This document shows, in pieces, positions 6,791-14,958 of a stretch of 64,000 nucleotides of DNA. A program made the translations under genes and the position numbers. The notes below the pieces were generated by a model. That model was not told the DNA's origin and did not search any database. It was given only the letters and a program-made list of their open reading frames with translations. How positions within the stretch are numbered: the first letter of the stretch is position 1; each line of letters opens with the position of its first letter. Source of the stretch: Acidobacteriota bacterium (GTDB taxonomy: Bacteria; Acidobacteriota; Terriglobia; Bryobacterales; Bryobacteraceae); NCBI GenBank assembly GCA_018268935.1, contig JAFDVS010000016.1:1-64000 (forward strand). Reading direction: 5' to 3'.

Positions 6791-8729
6791 AGATCACCTG
6801 GCACGCGGGCAGAGCTTGCTGCAGCGCCGCATTTCCTTTTTCGCTGACGGTGGTGTGATAGACATTCAGGTATTTCAGTTTTTTGAGGGCGGAGAGGGCG
6901 TCGACGCCTGCGTCGGTGAGGTTGGCGGTGTCGAGGCGCAACTCTTCGAGGTCTTTGAGGGCGGCGGCGAATTGCGCGATGCCTTTGTCGGAGTAGGCGG
7001 TGTAGTCGAGGTTGAGGCGGCGGAGCGAGGTGAGCTTGGCGAGCAATTCGGCGGAGGCGTCGCTGGCGCGGGTGCGGGCGATTTCGAGGCGGCGGAGGCT
7101 GGTGAGAGCTTCGAGCGCGGCCATGCCTTTGTCGGTGAAACGGCCGTAGCTGAGGTTCAGCTCTTCGAGAGCGGTGAGCGTTTTCAAGTGAGGCATGCCT
7201 GCGTCGGTGAGATCGATGGAGGTGAGATCGAGGGATTTTAAGGCGGTGAGTTTCGAGAGGACTTTGAGGCCGTCGTCACTGATGTTGGAGTAGCCTGCGC
7301 GGAGGGAGACGAGGGCGGGTAGTTGGGAGACGCGATGGAGGCCGGGATCGCCGATGGAGGTGGAGGAGACATCGAGGTCTTCGAGGTGCGGGAGGATGGG
7401 GAGACCTTCGGCGGTGATCTGCGTGTTGTTGAGGATGAGGCGGCGGAGTTGACGGGCGGAGGCGAGGGCGGCGAGACCTTTGTCGGAGACGAGGGTGTGG
7501 CTGAGGTTGAGCTGTTCGAGGTGAGGGAGCGCGCCGAGAGTGGCGAGGCCGAGGTCGCCGGATTCGGTGGATTCAAGGCTGAGCTTCTTGAGCGCGGGTA
7601 GTGCGGCGAGAACGGATAGCTGGCTATCGGTGATGGGGGTGCGGGAGAGATCGACTTCGCGGAGGCCGCCTTCGGCGAATGCGGCGTGGCCGCCCATTTG
7701 TTTGACCCAATCGGCGATGGCTTTTTCGGAGGTGTTTGCGGGCTTGCTGGTGCGGAGGCTGGCGGAACCGAGTTGGGGCGTGGCGTCCTGAAATTCGATG
7801 CGGCAATCGGGGACGGCTTTGCGGAAGTCGTCGACGCCGCCGCGGGAGACGCGGGTGTAGCGGAGATCGAGGTGCTTCAGCTTGCGGAGGGCGCGGAGTT
7901 GGGAGAGACCGGTATTGGAGATACGGGAGCGGTAGAGGATGAGCTCTTCGAGCGCGGGGAGTTTGGCGAGGACTTCGAGGCCTTCATCGGTGATGGCGGA
8001 GCCCATGAGGTTGAGGCTGCGGAGTTTGGATGCGCCGGCGAGGGCTCGGACGGAGGCGTCGGTAAGTTTGGCGCCATAGAGGTCGAGGTCTTCGAGTTCG
8101 GTGAGTGCGCTGAGGTGGGCGACTCCGCGATCGGTGACGAGGGTGTCGCGGGCGTAGAGGAATTTCAGTTTTTTCAATTTGGCGACGGCGGCCATGCCTT
8201 CGTCGGTAAGACTGGAATAATTGAGGTCGAGTTTTTCCAAATTGGGAAATGCGGCGAGACTTTCGCCTTTGACGCGGGATTGGGTGAGGCGGAGCTCGCG
8301 GAGGTTCTGCATGGCCTTGAGGTATGCGAGGCCGTTGTCCTGGACGTTGACGTTGGTGAGGAAGTGGAGGGAGAAGTGAAGCTTTTCGAGTTTGGTGAGG
8401 GCGGCGAGGTGTTTGAACTCTTCGTTGGCATCGAGGCGGCTGCCGGCGCCGGGGTTGAAACTGGGGCCGGGGAGGAGGAGTTCCTTGAGTTCGGTGCAGG
8501 CGGCGAGGCGGGGGAATTCGGAGGGTTCGATGATGGTGCCGACGAGGTCGACGGCTTCGATGCGGATGGGGCCGGGAGGGAGTTGGCTGAGACGGGAGAT
8601 GATGGTGGGATTGCCGGTGAGGCGAATGCGTCCGGTGGCGCGGATGGCCCATTCGGCGGCTGCGCGGTCATCCTGCGCGAGCAGCGGGAGGGTGGTGAGG
8701 AGCAGACCTAATAGGAACTTCGTCGGCAC
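6750..8729 (-). CDS. Large exported leucine-rich repeat protein with two LRR blocks
   Basis: 659 residues with a signal peptide (MPTKFLLGLLLTTLPLLAQ). Two LRR arrays are separated near residues 320-370 by a linker containing ADWVKQMGGHAAFAEGGL. This echoes the N-terminal AAEWAIRATGRIRL region, which suggests the protein arose by duplication of a cap-plus-LRR unit. Repeats follow the pattern LxxLDLxxTxITDxGLxxL. The start is GTG at 8729; no in-frame ATG precedes the repeats. It is the upstream partner of the smaller LRR gene. Likely a periplasmic or surface binding scaffold; the ligand is unknown. Confidence 0.9.
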   Translation of the reverse strand: MPTKFLLGLLLTTLPLLAQDDRAAAEWAIRATGRIRLTGNPTIISRLSQLPPGPIRIEAVDLVGTIIEPSEFPRLAACTELKELLLPGPSFNPGAGSRLDANEEFKHLAALTKLEKLHFSLHFLTNVNVQDNGLAYLKAMQNLRELRLTQSRVKGESLAAFPNLEKLDLNYSSLTDEGMAAVAKLKKLKFLYARDTLVTDRGVAHLSALTELEDLDLYGAKLTDASVRALAGASKLRSLNLMGSAITDEGLEVLAKLPALEELILYRSRISNTGLSQLRALRKLKHLDLRYTRVSRGGVDDFRKAVPDCRIEFQDATPQLGSASLRTSKPANTSEKAIADWVKQMGGHAAFAEGGLREVDLSRTPITDSQLSVLAALPALKKLSLESTESGDLGLATLGALPHLEQLNLSHTLVSDKGLAALASARQLRRLILNNTQITAEGLPILPHLEDLDVSSTSIGDPGLHRVSQLPALVSLRAGYSNISDDGLKVLSKLTALKSLDLTSIDLTDAGMPHLKTLTALEELNLSYGRFTDKGMAALEALTSLRRLEIARTRASDASAELLAKLTSLRRLNLDYTAYSDKGIAQFAAALKDLEELRLDTANLTDAGVDALSALKKLKYLNVYHTTVSEKGNAALQQALPACQVIYDPESSLPNRRKS

Positions 8730-8741
8730 TAGACAATCGTA

Positions 8742-8942
8742 TCATCGGTTCGGTAGGGGACTTGGAGCAGATCCCGGCGTTGTGAATGCGGGCGAGGCGC
8801 TGCGATTCCTCTTTGGCCCGAGCAGAGCCAGAGCCGCAAGACCGGCACCGAGCGACATCAGCGTGGAGGGCTCCGGTACATTGTTGACGGCGGCTATACA
8901 GAACCGTCGCCTGTGCGGAACCGGCGATCCATAAGGGATCAA
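8742..8942 (-). pseudogene. Orphan PEP-CTERM sorting tail (gene fragment)
   Basis: The frame encodes VPEPSTLMSLGAGLAALALL followed by GPKRNR, a textbook PEP-CTERM signal: the VPEP motif, a hydrophobic helix and a basic end. Such signals direct exported proteins to exosortase processing. Only about 20 unrelated residues precede it, with no signal peptide or mature domain, and the TTG at 8942 overlaps the stop of the neighbouring gene. It is best read as the surviving 3' end of a lost PEP-CTERM gene, with an extra C-terminal extension caused by decay of the stop codon. Confidence 0.6.
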
Positions 8943-9856
8943 GGCAGCGGCGGCCCGATGGGGATGAATACCTGCGTGCTTTGGATTGTCTCTGGGGAAC
9001 TGCCCCCAAGCCCAACCCAGCGATGCCGCACGAAAAAGAGACGGATCAATCCGAGTTCGACGGTGGAAGGGACAGTGAAGTTCGCCTGGAAGACACCAGC
9101 AAGCCCAGGCGCCAAACCCAGGAAACCGGGCGCCACCTCGGGAGCGCGAGTGGGGCCAACGAAGCGCATTGTGAAGTACGCCTCCGACCGAGGAAATGTA
9201 ATGGGCTCGAGCACACGTGGCACCAGTGCGGGGGGCGATGACGGAGAGGGCTCGCCGGTGGGGACCTCCGGAACGGTGCGCACGGGGATGCCGGTGAGGT
9301 AGGCGATGATGGTTTCGCCGGGACGGGCGGGGTTCTCTGCTGTGACAAGCGAGAAGTCGCTGGCGTGTTGGAATACGCCGGCGGGATTTCCTGGCCGGTA
9401 CGGGTCGAGGGGAAGGCGGAAGAAGTCTCCAGGACTACTACTACCGTGGACTATTCCCGTTCCCATAGTACCGCGGCTTCGAATGACGACTGGGACCCCC
9501 TCGGCGGTGAATTCCCTGACCCGTGGAACCTGCACGTTGATTTGTTGATAACCATTCCCGGGAGCAACGGCAAGAATGGGAGCAGGCGCGCCGCCAATGG
9601 TTACTGTCACTCCGGCAAGCTCAAAGGGCAGCGGGAATTCGCCAGCCTGTACGATGCCTTCGATTCCAGGAAGGCCGGTGCAGAAGATGGCAGCCAGCCC
9701 CCCCACAGGAGGGAGGAGTTGCTCGAAACTTGCCGCGGAAGTGACCACGACGTTTGCGATTTGACCCAAAGCGGGTTGCGCCAGTCCAAAGCAGAGGCTC
9801 GCCGCAGCGAGCCACAAGGTGGAACGACTGCGCTTGATGAGGATACGTTGCCGCAT
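8939..9856 (-). CDS. Exported protein with TIGR03437-type domain
   Basis: 305 residues with a signal peptide (SRSTLWLAAASLCFGLAQPALG). The body contains VVVTSAASFEQ, VTVTIGGAPAPILAVAPG and YQQINVQVP, which match the beta-rich TIGR03437 domain found in large numbers in Solibacter-type acidobacterial extracellular proteins. A second half with PGETIIAYLTGIP resembles a further copy of the fold. The function of the family is unknown; it is usually the C-terminal part of secreted proteins, whereas here it makes up nearly the whole protein. It lies 13 bases downstream of the CarboxypepD_reg gene and is probably co-transcribed with it. Confidence 0.85.
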   Translation of the reverse strand: MRQRILIKRSRSTLWLAAASLCFGLAQPALGQIANVVVTSAASFEQLLPPVGGLAAIFCTGLPGIEGIVQAGEFPLPFELAGVTVTIGGAPAPILAVAPGNGYQQINVQVPRVREFTAEGVPVVIRSRGTMGTGIVHGSSSPGDFFRLPLDPYRPGNPAGVFQHASDFSLVTAENPARPGETIIAYLTGIPVRTVPEVPTGEPSPSSPPALVPRVLEPITFPRSEAYFTMRFVGPTRAPEVAPGFLGLAPGLAGVFQANFTVPSTVELGLIRLFFVRHRWVGLGGSSPETIQSTQVFIPIGPPLP

Positions 9857-9869
9857 GTATGCTACCCCT

Positions 9870-10622
9870 TTACTTTGATGCTGCCGCTTGACCTTCCGCG
9901 GTCAAACCCACGATGCGAAAAACGAGGCGGAAGTCGATCGTCCGCCTCCCCGCGTTGAACATCAAAGGAACTGGAGAAACCACCGGCGGGGCAACTCGCA
10001 CGGTGCTGCGATATCCGCTCGATGCATCAATTGCTCGCCCGGTAGTGTCCGCAAGGGAGAACGCGGTGGTTCTTACGGTGATGGTGAAGGGGACGTCCGC
10101 GGGGACAATCGTCAGGAACCCGCCTGGGTCCGCAGCATCGGGTGGAATGATGCGCCGCTTTCCGTCCGAACCTGTCATGTCGACGGTAATGGGGCCCCCG
10201 GGGATCTTGCCTCGGAGTTTTTCGAGGAGTCCGTTCTGGTCGGCGAAGACGACGTTCAATGGAACGCCCCGCTGCATGGCGATTCTCGCGTCCACGGTTG
10301 AGGAGGCTACACGGGCCGGAACAGGAGAAGACCAGCTACACGTATCCAAGTAGCCGGAAAGCGCGGTGGCGCAGACTTGGTAGTTGCCGTCCTCCACTGC
10401 ATTGAGATTGTAGGCTCCCTTCTCATCGGTGATCGCACGATATGGCACGGCCCGTGCGGGATTCATCTCCGCGACAGACCGCATCGCCATCACATGTACT
10501 CCAGCCAGTGTGCCACCGGATATGGCATCGACGACGGTGCCGCGAATGACGCCCGCGCCGTGGATGGACAACCCCGCGGAGAGGAGTGTGGCGGCCAGTA
10601 GTTTCACGCCGATCTTGATCAT
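9870..10622 (-). CDS. Exported carboxypeptidase regulatory-like domain protein
   Basis: 250 residues with a signal peptide (MIKIGVKLLAATLLSAGLS). Residues 25-110 form a CarboxypepD_reg-like beta-sandwich: IRGTVVDAISGGTLAGVHV, then DEKGAYNLNAVEDGNYQV. The C-terminal half appears to be a second beta-rich region without a recognised name. A strong AAGGAGG ribosome-binding site precedes the ATG. It lies between the TIGR03437 gene and the SLH/glycosidase gene on the same strand, suggesting an operon of surface proteins. It may act in cell-surface carbohydrate or protein binding; that is inference. Confidence 0.8.
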   Translation of the reverse strand: MIKIGVKLLAATLLSAGLSIHGAGVIRGTVVDAISGGTLAGVHVMAMRSVAEMNPARAVPYRAITDEKGAYNLNAVEDGNYQVCATALSGYLDTCSWSSPVPARVASSTVDARIAMQRGVPLNVVFADQNGLLEKLRGKIPGGPITVDMTGSDGKRRIIPPDAADPGGFLTIVPADVPFTITVRTTAFSLADTTGRAIDASSGYRSTVRVAPPVVSPVPLMFNAGRRTIDFRLVFRIVGLTAEGQAAASK

Positions 10623-10642
10623 ATGATTTGTCCTCCTTACGG

Positions 10643-13220
10643 TCAGTCGATCGTCACACTAATGGGACCGGCCGGCGACGACGGGTACCCGTTGTAGACG
10701 TAAAGCTGCCATGGCCCGGCAGCGAGGCGCCCGCCGAGTTCAGCGCTGATCTGTGTGTAGGACTTCTCGTTGAAGGGAAGGCCGGAACCGTCGAAGGCAT
10801 AGATCCAGACATCGGTGAAGCCGGAACGAACGAACCTCAAGGAGTTTCCGCCCCATCGGGCGAAGGCGTTGCCGGTGATCTTGATTGTGTCGAATCGGCT
10901 GATGAGGGGCGAGCCGTCGCTATCGGTGACCGCGAAGACAAGTGGAGCACTCAAGGTAGTAGATTGAGCCGTGGCGGTAGTGGACGGAGCGCCACCAGCC
11001 GCCCTTGCCGTGAAGGTGTGGGTCTGCGTACCCGGCGTCGAAGGAGGATCACTGAAAGCGAACGCACAGCTTCCTGCTGGAACCGACGCAAACTGTGGCC
11101 CGGACATCCCAGAACTTTGATCTCTGCAGTCGTAACTTGCCGGGAGCGACGAACTGATCTGCCATATCGCCGTATTTGCCGCCGTCCAAACGAGTCTTGC
11201 GGGCTGCCCCGTGGTGTAGTGGGTGTTGTCGGTCTTGAAGGTTGTTATGGGTGTGGAGGTGCAAGAGGTTGAGCCGCCTTGATAGAAGTTTGTCAATGCA
11301 GTCCACGCCGGCTTGTTGCCGTCGGCTTCACGTTCGTACTTCAAGCCCCAGTAGCCGTTCCAGGCCAAGTCTTGGCCGGTTTGAAACCACGGGAAACCGC
11401 TCCACATGGTATATGGATCGTAAAGAGCCCAATAGGCGAGTTTCTGGATGCCGGCATTGGCGAATGCCGCAAGTGCGCATGTCAACCATTGTCCCTGCCC
11501 CGAGGGAGTCAACACGGGAGTATTCTCGTCGCCGTAGATTTGGACATCGTTGCCTTTTACCGCCTCCTGGGCCGGGACACCTGGTTCTTTCACGGGCGAG
11601 CCTGTGGCGAACTCGCTGACAAAAATCTTGTCGCGGTCCGGATTGAGGGCAGTCGCCGGGTTCTGGGGCGGAGACAGGAGCGAATTCAACGACGCCGAAA
11701 GGTCGAAGGAGTTCGGATGATAAACGTGCATCAAGTAGATATCCGGATCCTTGGTGTAGCCGAACGCACTGGTCAACAGGTTGCGCATGCCCTTGGCCGT
11801 TGTTTGCGCCGTTTGCCATTGCCAGACGTACTGGCTGCCGCGGGAGATCATCGGATTTCCAAACACGAGTACCATTTCGAGGTAAGTGCCGATCAGGCCC
11901 ATGATTCTTGGATTGGGGGATACCGCACGCGAGTTCTGGTCCATCAGCCGGTATGCGTCGCGCCATGCGATCGCCTTGGCGGACATGTCCGGAGGCGGTA
12001 CGACCGACCATGGGAAGCCCCACATGAGAATGTTCTTCCGTTCCCGCAGATGGTACATGAATTCGTTGGCCCACGAGGCGAATTGAGTGGCACTATTCAC
12101 CCCGGCGTTGAAGTCATTCTTGAACCGCCCGCTGGCGAAAGTCAGAGTGACATAGAGTCCCTTGGTTTCCGCTTTCTGCACGAAATCCGCGAGAGCGGTC
12201 CACTGACTCCCGCAGGACGAGGGAGAGTCCGGGTAGGGGCAGAACCCGGCAGACTCGTCGGGTCTCAATTCCTTCAGCAATGTGGTGTCCCAGAGATACA
12301 GGTGAAGCAGGTTGAAACCGCTCTGCTTGAGCATTGTCAAGTCCGCGTCCACCATCTGATGGACCGGCTGATTCGTTACGGAGTCGTTGGTGTACCAGTC
12401 GTAAAGCATGCGGAAGTAGGTGTGCAGGCGTGGAGAGTAGTTGATGCCTTTCCACTGTGTGGGGGGATTCAAATGCATCTCGACGAGAATCCGCGCATTC
12501 CAGTAGGACCACGTGACGATGCCGTCCATGACTTCCTTTGCCATCTCACCCCTTCTCGTAAAGACCCCGGAAGGGCAGAAATAACCTACAGAGCAACCGG
12601 GTGTCGCCACGAAAGGAGACACCACACCCAGGACGGCGATTCTTTGAATCCACCGGAAGTAGCCGTGGGTGCTGGGAACGTCGGAGAAGTACGGCGATTC
12701 CGGGAATTCGAAGTCGTCATTGGAGCAGGGCGCCAGGCAGTTGTTGTCGGTAACTTTGCGAGCCCTGGCGATGAATACCGCGATCTGGTAGTTTTCAATC
12801 GTTAAATCCGGACAGTACTTACGGGGAGTGGCAATGCAACCAGAGGTGATGCCCAACTCCCACATTTTCTGGATGTAGGGGAAGAACTGGTGGCCGGTGT
12901 CAACGTCGGTGAACCATGGCGTTTGGGATGGCGGCGCATAAGTTTGAAACGCCTCGGAGTCGTTCCAGCGTCTCCGGGACCACGCCCGAATGATAAAGGC
13001 CGCCATTTGGTCTCGCAGGAGACTCGAATCCGGACAATACTCGGGGGGATCGGGATTGTTGCATCCCCGTGTTATGCCAAGCGCATACATCGCTTTGGTG
13101 GGAGTGAAGTAGGGCGAGGTTGTGGGAACGTCGTTAAAGAGCTGCTGGCCAAAACCGTACGCCGGGAAGAGAAGAGAAGAGAAGAGAAGAGAAGAAGCGC
13201 AGTAGAAACATAAACTTCAT
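10643..13220 (-). CDS. Secreted SLH-domain glycosidase-like protein, out of frame at a signal-peptide pentanucleotide repeat
   Basis: The mature frame (open without an internal start up to ATG 13090) holds three SLH-type repeats, each with paired Cys (GC…YCPD). A barrel-like region follows with HLYLWDTTLLKE and IFVSEFATGS, suggesting a glycoside hydrolase, and then Ig-like C-terminal sections. ATG 13090 cannot be the true start because it lies inside the first SLH repeat: FNDVPTTSPYFTPTK is encoded just upstream in the same frame. The real start is ATG 13220, with a GAGGA site and a consensus promoter. From there the leader begins MKFMFLLR, passes through (TCTTC)6 and goes out of frame, reaching a stop after 28 codons. 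With four or seven units it would join the mature frame with a c-region PAYG. Either phase-off or a frameshift. Confidence 0.8.
13166..13195 (-). repeat. Pentanucleotide simple repeat (TCTTC)6 in the signal-peptide coding region
   Basis: Six perfect units, read as GAAGA on the plus strand, lie inside the leader codons of the SLH/glycosidase gene and encode alternating Phe, Ser and Leu. Because the unit is not a multiple of three, each gain or loss of one unit shifts the frame. The counts that join leader and mature frames are 4, 7 and 10. TCTTC is a rotation of CTCTT, the unit that controls phase variation of the Neisseria opa genes at the same position. Confidence 0.95.
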
Positions 13221-13243
13221 ACGTCCTCAACTAACGCACTGTG

Positions 13244-13272
13244 ATTATTCGCCTTTTCGATTTGATTGTCAA
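13244..13272 (-). promoter_or_regulatory. Sigma-70 type promoter of the SLH/glycosidase gene
   Basis: On the minus strand, TTGACA (13272-13267), a 17-base spacer and AATAAT (13249-13244) form a near-perfect housekeeping promoter in an AT-rich stretch. Transcription would start near 13237, giving a leader of about 17 bases that contains the GAGGA site before ATG 13220. This supports 13220 as the true gene start. Confidence 0.8.
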
Positions 13273-13700
13273 CATATTTTTTCAGTCAGAAACAAAATTA
13301 ACTATTTCACCAGCCATTCGGCTTCGACCGGGATGGAGGTTGGGCGGGAGGAGCACTATGGCAAGCCCATGAGGAGGGTCTTGGCAACTCCTATGCCGGA
13401 GAATCTGACCCAGTGGTTCAAGCTGAGCATGGAGGCACAAACAAGCCGAATCGCTGATCGCTTTAACGCAGAATAGTGGCCAGGGGCGAGATATTCCTCG
13501 GATCCATACGATCCTTGATGGTCTGCGTGAAATTGAAGTCACCTAAATCAAGATGAATCCGGAGGACGCCACGTTCCTGGAATGCGCTCACGCTTCCCGG
13601 CAAACTGAGAACCAAACAAGCGAATCACTCCGCGGGCATTCCTTGCCACTTGGCATGCAACTTACACGAAAGGCGCGGTACCGGTTTGCCTGGTGGGGCG
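13273..13700. other. Non-coding or decayed stretch
   Basis: About 430 bases between the SLH gene promoter and the enolase-superfamily gene. On the plus strand a 47-codon frame starts at 13333 (MEVGREEHYGKPMRR…) and ends at 13479; a second frame encoding RDIPRIHTILDGLREIEVT ends near 13545. They could be pieces of one frame-broken gene, but neither is recognised and no ribosome-binding site is obvious. No RNA gene or repeat was seen. Confidence 0.4.
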
Positions 13701-14840
13701 TTAGACGGAGTATTTCCTGACTGCGGCTTCGTCGAGTTCGACGCCAAGGCCGGGTGTGCGGGGAACGATGGCGAAGCTGTCCACAATGGGGATGGGTTTG
13801 ACGATCAGATCGTCGACCCGTTGATGGGAAAGGATGTCGCTGGGGAGGGTGCAGTTGGCGGCGGCGGCGCAGGAGTGGACCATGGCGGCGTCCATGATGC
13901 CGAGTTCGTGGCCGGAGCCGTGCCAGCAGGGCATGCCGCAGGCTTCGGCGAGGGCGACGTTGGTGACGAAGCTCTGCATGGAGGGGGATGGGCCGGTGTT
14001 GATGAGTGTGCAGGCGCCGAGCCTGGCGGCTTCGATGATGTGTTTGGCGTTGCGCGGGGTGAGGGTGATGGCGGTTTTCAGGGATTTGGCGATGATGGCC
14101 ATTTCGTTGAGGTCGTCGACGGGATCCTCGATGGTGCGCATGTTTCCGATTTCATCGAGGGCTCGGCCAATGGGGAGGAACTCGGCGGCGGTTTTGTAGT
14201 GGCGGTTGAAGTCGACGGTGATCTTGACGTTGGGGGCGATGTCTTTGACGACGCGAACGGCTTCGATGATGGGGTCGCCGGGGCGGCCTTTCATTTTGAG
14301 GGAGGTGAATCCGCCGGCGAGGGTGCGCTGGGCGACGCGTTTGGCGCCTGCTGGATTTTGGCGGCCACACCAGTAGGGGACGTAGACTTTGTCTTGGGCG
14401 AGGCCGCCGAGTAATTGATAGACGGGCCAGCCGACGGCTTTCCCGATGACATCGTAGAGGGCGATTTCGAAGGCGTGGCGGGTGGCGGGGTGAGGGAGCT
14501 TGAGGCGCGGGAGGTTGAGGTCGAGGGCGGTCTGGCCTTCGAGGTATTTCGCGTTTTGGAGGGCGCTTTCCTTGGGGACGGTGCGGGAGGATTCGCCGAT
14601 GCCGATGAGACCGGAGTCGGTGTGGATTTTGAGGATGATTTTGGGGCCTTTGGGGAATTCGGTGAGGCCGTCGGGGCCGAACTCGGGGCTGTTGATGATG
14701 TCGGGGTCGACGGGGACGATGACTTGGAAGACTTCGATGCGGGTGATTTTGAGGCGTTCGGAGTTGCCGGCGGCGGAGGCGGGGAGGGCTGCGAGGCCGG
14801 CGGGGAATGTGCAGAGGGATCGGCGGGTGAGGCGTGGCAT
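13701..14840 (-). CDS. Enolase-superfamily (mandelate racemase/muconate lactonizing-like) enzyme, Tat-type leader
   Basis: 379 residues. The leader MPRLTRRSLCTFPAGLAALP carries an RR pair and a short hydrophobic core, suggesting Tat export. The enolase fold is supported by a KxK pair (K182, K184), ITVDFN (D210) and TIEDP (E238) as barrel-strand ligands, and a C-terminal CWHGSGHELGI block. The third metal ligand of the classic set is not obvious near 261-265. Such enzymes dehydrate or epimerise sugar acids. The MFS gene that starts 118 bases away on the opposite strand is of the kind that imports such acids, so the two probably share a regulatory region and a pathway. The substrate is unknown. 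Confidence 0.85.
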   Translation of the reverse strand: MPRLTRRSLCTFPAGLAALPASAAGNSERLKITRIEVFQVIVPVDPDIINSPEFGPDGLTEFPKGPKIILKIHTDSGLIGIGESSRTVPKESALQNAKYLEGQTALDLNLPRLKLPHPATRHAFEIALYDVIGKAVGWPVYQLLGGLAQDKVYVPYWCGRQNPAGAKRVAQRTLAGGFTSLKMKGRPGDPIIEAVRVVKDIAPNVKITVDFNRHYKTAAEFLPIGRALDEIGNMRTIEDPVDDLNEMAIIAKSLKTAITLTPRNAKHIIEAARLGACTLINTGPSPSMQSFVTNVALAEACGMPCWHGSGHELGIMDAAMVHSCAAAANCTLPSDILSHQRVDDLIVKPIPIVDSFAIVPRTPGLGVELDEAAVRKYSV

Positions 14841-14958
14841 GAGAAGGACAATGTATCAGAAGTGGCAACCGGCCGCTTACGCTCCCGGCTCAGCAGGCAT
14901 GTGAGAGATGTGACGTCTTTCAGGGCTTTTTTCCACGGCTGTGATATCTTTGCCGAGT

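Noticed and set aside
7686..8711. Plus-strand open frame of over 300 codons with repetitive G/E/A/F sequence
   Set aside because: Antisense to the large LRR gene; the repeats are simply the reverse of LRR codons.
13166..13195. GAAGA repeat considered as a purine-rich binding site or plain low-complexity DNA
   Set aside because: Its position in the signal-peptide codons, the upstream promoter and the frame logic make a coding repeat the better explanation.
13282..13542. 86-codon minus-strand frame in the gap upstream of the SLH gene
   Set aside because: No recognisable motif and no ribosome-binding site; opposite-strand fragments look at least as protein-like.
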